Made by a program: the position numbers and the translations under genes | In this document: positions 15,422-17,732 of the stretch, in pieces | How positions within the stretch are numbered: position 1 is the stretch's first letter | Layout of the letters: each line of letters begins with the position of its first letter | Assembly: GCA_025925185.1 (NCBI GenBank) | Contig: JAICLV010000035.1 | Coordinates: 1-17,732 of the forward strand | Source: Acidothermaceae bacterium | GTDB taxonomy: Bacteria > Actinomycetota > Actinomycetes > Acidothermales > Acidothermaceae | Reading direction: 5' to 3' | Length of the DNA: 17,732 bases | Notes under the pieces: model-generated | The model's database searches: none | What the model was told of the DNA's origin: nothing | What the model saw: the letters and a program-made list of their open reading frames with translations, nothing else

Positions 15422-15918
15422 TCGGACGCTCCGCGGGCGCGGTGCTTCACCAACGCGATCGTTTGCCGACCATCAGGTTCGGTCCAGCTGTCGACTTGCC
15501 CGGCGAGCGCTGACAGGACGGTCCACGCGAAGGAGTCGCGCGCGGGCCCATGACCGGTACTCGACGGTGCCGACACAGTGATGTTGATGGACTCGGTGGT
15601 CATCTCGAAGATCGACGACAGTTCGGCGTCGGGGTCCACACCGGCGAGCAGCAGGCAGCACGCCTCGTCGACGGCGATCCGCAAGTCCTCGATCTCGTCG
15701 AGTGTGAAGTCCAGCCGGGCCGCCAGGCTCGCGGTGGTGGTACGCAGCACGGCCAGGTACGCCGGTGTGGCGGGCAGCCGCACCGCGACGATGTCGCGAC
15801 CAGTCGCGATGTCGTCGCCGGTGGCGATGCCGCGCTCGCGGTCGTCGGCGAGGACCGCGGCCGCCCGGTCGGGTGGTACTGGACGGGCCTGCGACGGGAT
15901 GCCCTCGGTGGTCGACAA
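15418..15918 (-). CDS. rsbW: RsbW-like anti-sigma factor (HATPase fold)
   Basis: This 166-aa protein is a predicted SigF antagonist of the GHKL ATPase fold. The TTG start at 15918 was chosen because AAGGAGAG lies eight bases upstream; the frame is open far upstream only as a shadow of the GNAT gene. After a 40-residue lead, the domain has IVAVRLPATPAYLAVLRTT, FTLDEIEDLRIAVDEACCLL and FAWTVLSALAGQVDSW. The conserved AVDEA helix is present but the usual N-box Asn is absent (CCLLL follows), so ATP binding and kinase activity may be reduced, as in some mycobacterial-type UsfX proteins. The stop overlaps the sigF start by four bases, giving tight co-translation. No RsbV-type anti-anti-sigma gene is in the window. 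Confidence 0.82.
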   Translation of the reverse strand: MSTTEGIPSQARPVPPDRAAAVLADDRERGIATGDDIATGRDIVAVRLPATPAYLAVLRTTTASLAARLDFTLDEIEDLRIAVDEACCLLLAGVDPDAELSSIFEMTTESINITVSAPSSTGHGPARDSFAWTVLSALAGQVDSWTEPDGRQTIALVKHRARGASE

Positions 15919-15979
15919 GGCTTGGCTCTCCTTCGCCTGGGGCGCTGGTGAGGGTGCGGCCGCGCCGCCACCCGCGGGG

Positions 15980-15998
15980 CGGGCCCGGACAGGGCCCG
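15980..15998 (-). terminator. GC hairpin after the GNAT gene
   Basis: CGGGCCC (15980-15986) pairs with GGGCCCG (15992-15998) across a five-base loop and abuts the TGA stop of the GNAT gene. It lacks a U tract. It lies 61 bp before the rsbW start and could partly separate the two genes. Confidence 0.5.
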
Positions 15999-16523
15999 TC
16001 AGTGCGGGCCTGCGCTCACGGTACCCCGGTGCGGTGCCGCTACACCCTTGCTCGCGGCCGCGAGTCCCGGGCCGGTCAGCCGCCAGACAGTCCACTCGTC
16101 CATCGCGCTGGCGCCGAGCGAGCGGTAGAACCCCTGAGCGTCGGTGTTCCAGTCGAGCACCGCCCATTCCACTCGCCCGTACCCTCGCTCTGTCGCGATC
16201 CGCGTCAGCTCGAGCAGCAGCGCCTTGCCGTAGCCGTGGCCGCGATACTGCGGCCGCACGAAGAGGTCTTCGAGGTAGATGCCGTGCTTGCCCACCCAGG
16301 TGGAGAAGTTCAAGAACCACAGCGCGAATCCGGCGGTCTGCGCACCGTCGGCGGTCTCGTGCTCGGCGATCAGGCCGAACAGCGCGGGATGCTCGCAAAA
16401 CAGGGCGGCACGCAGGTCGTCGGGCGTCGCCCGCGCGGCGTCAGGCTCACGCTCGTAGGTGGCGAGCTCCTTGATGAGGACGACGATGTCGTCGACGTCG
16501 TCCGGGCGCGCGGGCCGAATCAT
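15999..16523 (-). CDS. GNAT-family N-acetyltransferase (SSAT/diamine acetyltransferase-like)
   Basis: This 174-aa acetyl-CoA-dependent transferase begins IRPARPDDVDDIVVLIKELATYE, typical of the spermidine/spermine and thialysine acetyltransferase branch. Motif A is clear: LEDLFVRPQYRGHGYGKALL with the CoA-binding RGHGYGK loop. VEWAVLDWNTDAQGFYRSLGA follows, the usual W-N-xx-A-xxFY motif B. The last 25 residues are variable. The ATG at 16523 lies six bases after a TAATCT -10, so a leaderless transcript is expected. The exact acceptor is not determinable. It precedes rsbW-sigF on the same strand but a hairpin separates them. Confidence 0.88.
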   Translation of the reverse strand: MIRPARPDDVDDIVVLIKELATYEREPDAARATPDDLRAALFCEHPALFGLIAEHETADGAQTAGFALWFLNFSTWVGKHGIYLEDLFVRPQYRGHGYGKALLLELTRIATERGYGRVEWAVLDWNTDAQGFYRSLGASAMDEWTVWRLTGPGLAAASKGVAAPHRGTVSAGPH

Positions 16524-16529
16524 GCCCGC

Positions 16530-16535
16530 AGATTA
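16530..16535 (-). promoter_or_regulatory. -10 box of a leaderless promoter for the GNAT gene
   Basis: Minus-strand TAATCT, then GCGGGC, then ATG at 16523. The six-base gap matches the two other leaderless-looking promoters in this window. No TTGACA-like -35 is seen; the 11-bp repeat array begins at about -35. Confidence 0.65.
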
Positions 16536-16557
16536 CGGCAGGTCGCGCTCGGTCTGG

Positions 16558-16612
16558 CGATGAGCGGACGGTGAGCGGGCGGCGAGCGGGCGATGAGCGG
16601 GCGATGAGCGGG
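16558..16612. repeat. Five tandem 11-bp repeats (CGATGAGCGGG)
   Basis: Units start at 16558, 16569, 16580, 16591 and 16602. The last two are identical CGATGAGCGGG; the others differ at one or two positions (CGATGAGCGGA, CGGTGAGCGGG, CGGCGAGCGGG). The period is close to one DNA helical turn, and the array spans about -35 to -89 relative to the predicted GNAT transcription start. Confidence 0.92.
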
Positions 16613-16619
16613 GAAGGCA

Positions 16620-16671
16620 GGGGCGGACGCCGTTTCGACGTCCGCCCCAGCGTTACGGGCCTTGACGGCCC
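16620..16671 (-). terminator. Terminator hairpins downstream of sodN
   Basis: A perfect 10-bp stem GGGGCGGACG/CGTCCGCCCC with a nine-base loop (16620-16648) follows a smaller GGGCC/GGCCC hairpin (16657-16671), 10 to 33 bases after the sodN stop. The long stem is strong but lacks a clean U tract. Confidence 0.65.
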
Positions 16672-16680
16672 TGGACGCTC

Positions 16681-17109
16681 CTACGCTTTCTTCGTCTCCC
16701 AGAAGATCTTGTCGATCTCAGCGATCTTGTCGAGGAGCTGCTGGGCGACCCCTGGGTCCATCTGACCCTTGACGCCGGCCGCGCCCGCGAGCTTCGTCGC
16801 GTCCCAGAACAGCTGGTGCAGTTGCGGGTACTTCTCGAGGTGGTTGGGCTTGAAGTAGTCGGTCCATAAGACCCACAGGTGGTGTTTCACCAGTTGCGCG
16901 CGCTCTTCCTTGATGATGATCGCGCGGGTGCGAAACGCAGGGTCTTCGTTGGCCTGGTACTTCTCGATGATGGCCTTCACCGACTCGGCCTCGATGCGCG
17001 CCTGCGCGGGGTCGTACACGCCGCACGGTAGGTCGCAATGCGCGTGAACCACCGTGCTGGGTGTAAGGATTCGGGCGAGCACGTGTGAGCGGAACTTCAA
17101 ACGAGGCAT
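16681..17109 (-). CDS. sodN: Nickel superoxide dismutase precursor
   Basis: NiSOD converts superoxide to peroxide and oxygen in a homohexamer. The mature N-terminal nickel hook HCDLPCGVYDP is intact: His24 (mature His1), Cys25 and Cys29 (mature Cys2 and Cys6). The family core follows: QARIEAESVKAIIEKY, HHLWVLWTDYFKP, HLEKYPQLHQLFWD and IAEIDKIFWETKKA. The ATG at 17109 has AAGGAG five to six bases upstream and gives a 23-residue propeptide ending VVHA before His24, leaving 119 mature residues, close to the Streptomyces enzyme. Removal of the propeptide is essential for nickel binding; the divergently encoded protease is the obvious candidate for this. Confidence 0.96.
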   Translation of the reverse strand: MPRLKFRSHVLARILTPSTVVHAHCDLPCGVYDPAQARIEAESVKAIIEKYQANEDPAFRTRAIIIKEERAQLVKHHLWVLWTDYFKPNHLEKYPQLHQLFWDATKLAGAAGVKGQMDPGVAQQLLDKIAEIDKIFWETKKA

Positions 17110-17140
17110 GAGCGCTCCTTTCGCGTCTTTACCTTCGTGA

Positions 17141-17146
17141 TCTATA
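17141..17146 (-). promoter_or_regulatory. Putative sodN -10 box
   Basis: Minus-strand TATAGA, about 31 bases before the sodN ATG, is the only AT-rich hexamer in the 85-bp sodN/sodX gap. No good -35 is seen, and I could not identify a Nur-type palindrome with confidence. Confidence 0.4.
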
Positions 17147-17194
17147 TCGGACACTACCCCGGTCATCAGCCCGGACTCCGGGCGGGAGGCGATC

Positions 17195-17515
17195 ATGGGC
17201 AGCGGGTGGCCGTTGCGACTGCGCGCCTTCGTCGTCGATGGCGATTCGATGTTGCCGTCGCTTCGGCCGGGCGATTGTCTGCTCGTGCGGTCCGGCGCGC
17301 GAGTGCGCGTCGGAGATGTGGTGGTGGCGCGGCATCCGTCGTCGGACTTGTTGCTCGTGAAGCGCGCCGCTCGTCGCGTCGAAGGCGGTTGGTGGCTGCT
17401 GTCCGACAACGCAGACGTCGGCCTCGACGACAGCCGCGCGTTCGGTGCCGTCCCCGACTCCGCCGTGGTCGGCCGGGTGTGGCTTCGCTACTACCCATGG
17501 ACGCGGCGCCGCTAG
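17195..17515 (+). CDS. sodX: Nickel-type superoxide dismutase maturation protease (SodX, S26 family)
   Basis: This is a 106-aa signal-peptidase-like Ser/Lys protease without a membrane anchor, as expected for cytoplasmic SodX. The nucleophile is Ser18 in VDGDSMLPSLRPGD and the general base is Lys56 in LLLVKRAARR. The S26 box SDNADVGLDDSRAFGAVP follows, and the protein ends WLRYYPW. The ATG at 17195 has GGGAGG nearby. It would cleave before His24 of the NiSOD precursor. The genes are divergent, so a shared promoter region of 85 bp may coordinate them. The stop overlaps that of the next gene at CTAG. Confidence 0.92.
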   Translation: MGSGWPLRLRAFVVDGDSMLPSLRPGDCLLVRSGARVRVGDVVVARHPSSDLLLVKRAARRVEGGWWLLSDNADVGLDDSRAFGAVPDSAVVGRVWLRYYPWTRRR

Positions 17516-17730
17516 CCCCCGTTGAGCTGGCCAAGTGTGACGTTGACCTTCGTGTGCGAGCCGTCGGACTTAGTGATTTGCACATCCACCTTGTCGCCCG
17601 GCTTCATCGTTGCCAGCACGACCGAAAGGGCTTGCGTGTCAGGCGTTTTCGCGCCGTTGATTGCCGTGATGATGTCGCCCTCGGCGATGCCGGCGCGGTC
17701 CGCAGGGCCGCCCGACTCCACCTTGACGAC
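17512..17730 (-). CDS. C-terminal PDZ domain of an HtrA/DegP-like serine protease (5' truncated)
   Basis: Only the C-terminal 72 or so residues are in the window, beginning VVKVESGGPADRAGIAEGD. The rest of a PDZ domain follows: IITAINGAKTPDTQALSVVLATMKPG and VDVQITKSDGSHTKVNVTLGQ. The pattern is that of the single C-terminal PDZ of membrane-anchored actinobacterial HtrA-like proteases; the protease domain would lie beyond the right edge. The stop TAG shares the palindrome CTAG with the convergent sodX stop (four-base overlap). A non-protease PDZ protein cannot be excluded. Confidence 0.8.
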   Translation of the reverse strand, partial: VVKVESGGPADRAGIAEGDIITAINGAKTPDTQALSVVLATMKPGDKVDVQITKSDGSHTKVNVTLGQLNGG

Positions 17731-17732
17731 GC

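Noticed and set aside
14867..15553. Plus-strand open frame opposite sigF and rsbW
   Set aside because: Antisense to a clear sigma factor; composition is typical of a shadow frame.
15919..16398. Upstream extension of rsbW
   Set aside because: This stretch lies within and after the GNAT gene in another frame, and is Arg-rich without domain similarity; TTG at 15918 has a strong ribosome site.

Overview
This is a GC-rich chromosomal window from an actinobacterium. The taxon is inferred from the genes: a DasR-type GntR regulator with its operators, an MsiK-type sugar ATPase, the WhiB1/PdtaS pair, an RsbW/SigF pair and a nickel superoxide dismutase with its SodX-type protease. The mix (pilT, whiB1 next to pdtaS, Ni-SOD) does not look like a typical Streptomyces arrangement, and I cannot name a genus.

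Region 1 (1-660) holds the 3' end of a pilT-type retraction ATPase and a 98-bp element with 18-bp perfect inverted ends. Region 2 (about 660-10655) is an amino-sugar salvage locus. dasR (-) diverges from dasABC (+), followed by a BadF-family amino-sugar kinase, a two-SIS-domain deaminase-like protein, nagA (-), murQ (+) and an msiK-type ATPase. Six DasR-type operators (dre, core TGGTCTAGACCA) lie in the three regions where control would be expected: the dasR/dasA gap, the leader of the kinase gene and the nagA/murQ gap. Together the genes would import GlcNAc-type sugars, phosphorylate, deacetylate and deaminate them toward fructose-6-phosphate, and cleave the lactyl ether of MurNAc-6-phosphate. 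Uptake is by an ABC transporter; no PTS gene is visible.

Region 3 (10686-12908) carries the histidine kinase gene pdtaS (+) and whiB1 (-), which converge. A 15-bp triplicated repeat at their ends gives each gene three in-frame stops. A CRP-like palindrome lies upstream of whiB1. Region 4 (12909-14513) has a diacylglycerol/lipid kinase-family gene (-) and a small four-helix membrane protein gene (+), diverging from a 63-bp gap with back-to-back apparently leaderless promoters. Region 5 (14480-16523) has rsbW-sigF (-), translationally coupled through GTGA, preceded by a GNAT acetyltransferase gene (-) that also looks leaderless and has five 11-bp repeats starting at about -35. Region 6 (16524-17732) has sodN (-) and sodX (+), which diverge, then the C-terminal PDZ end of an HtrA-like protein (-) whose stop overlaps that of sodX at a shared CTAG.

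No tRNA, rRNA, CRISPR array, transposase or phage gene was recognised. No wholly unknown gene system stands out. The most noteworthy content is regulatory architecture and the possible ABC/BadF-kinase/MurQ route for muropeptide sugar salvage.
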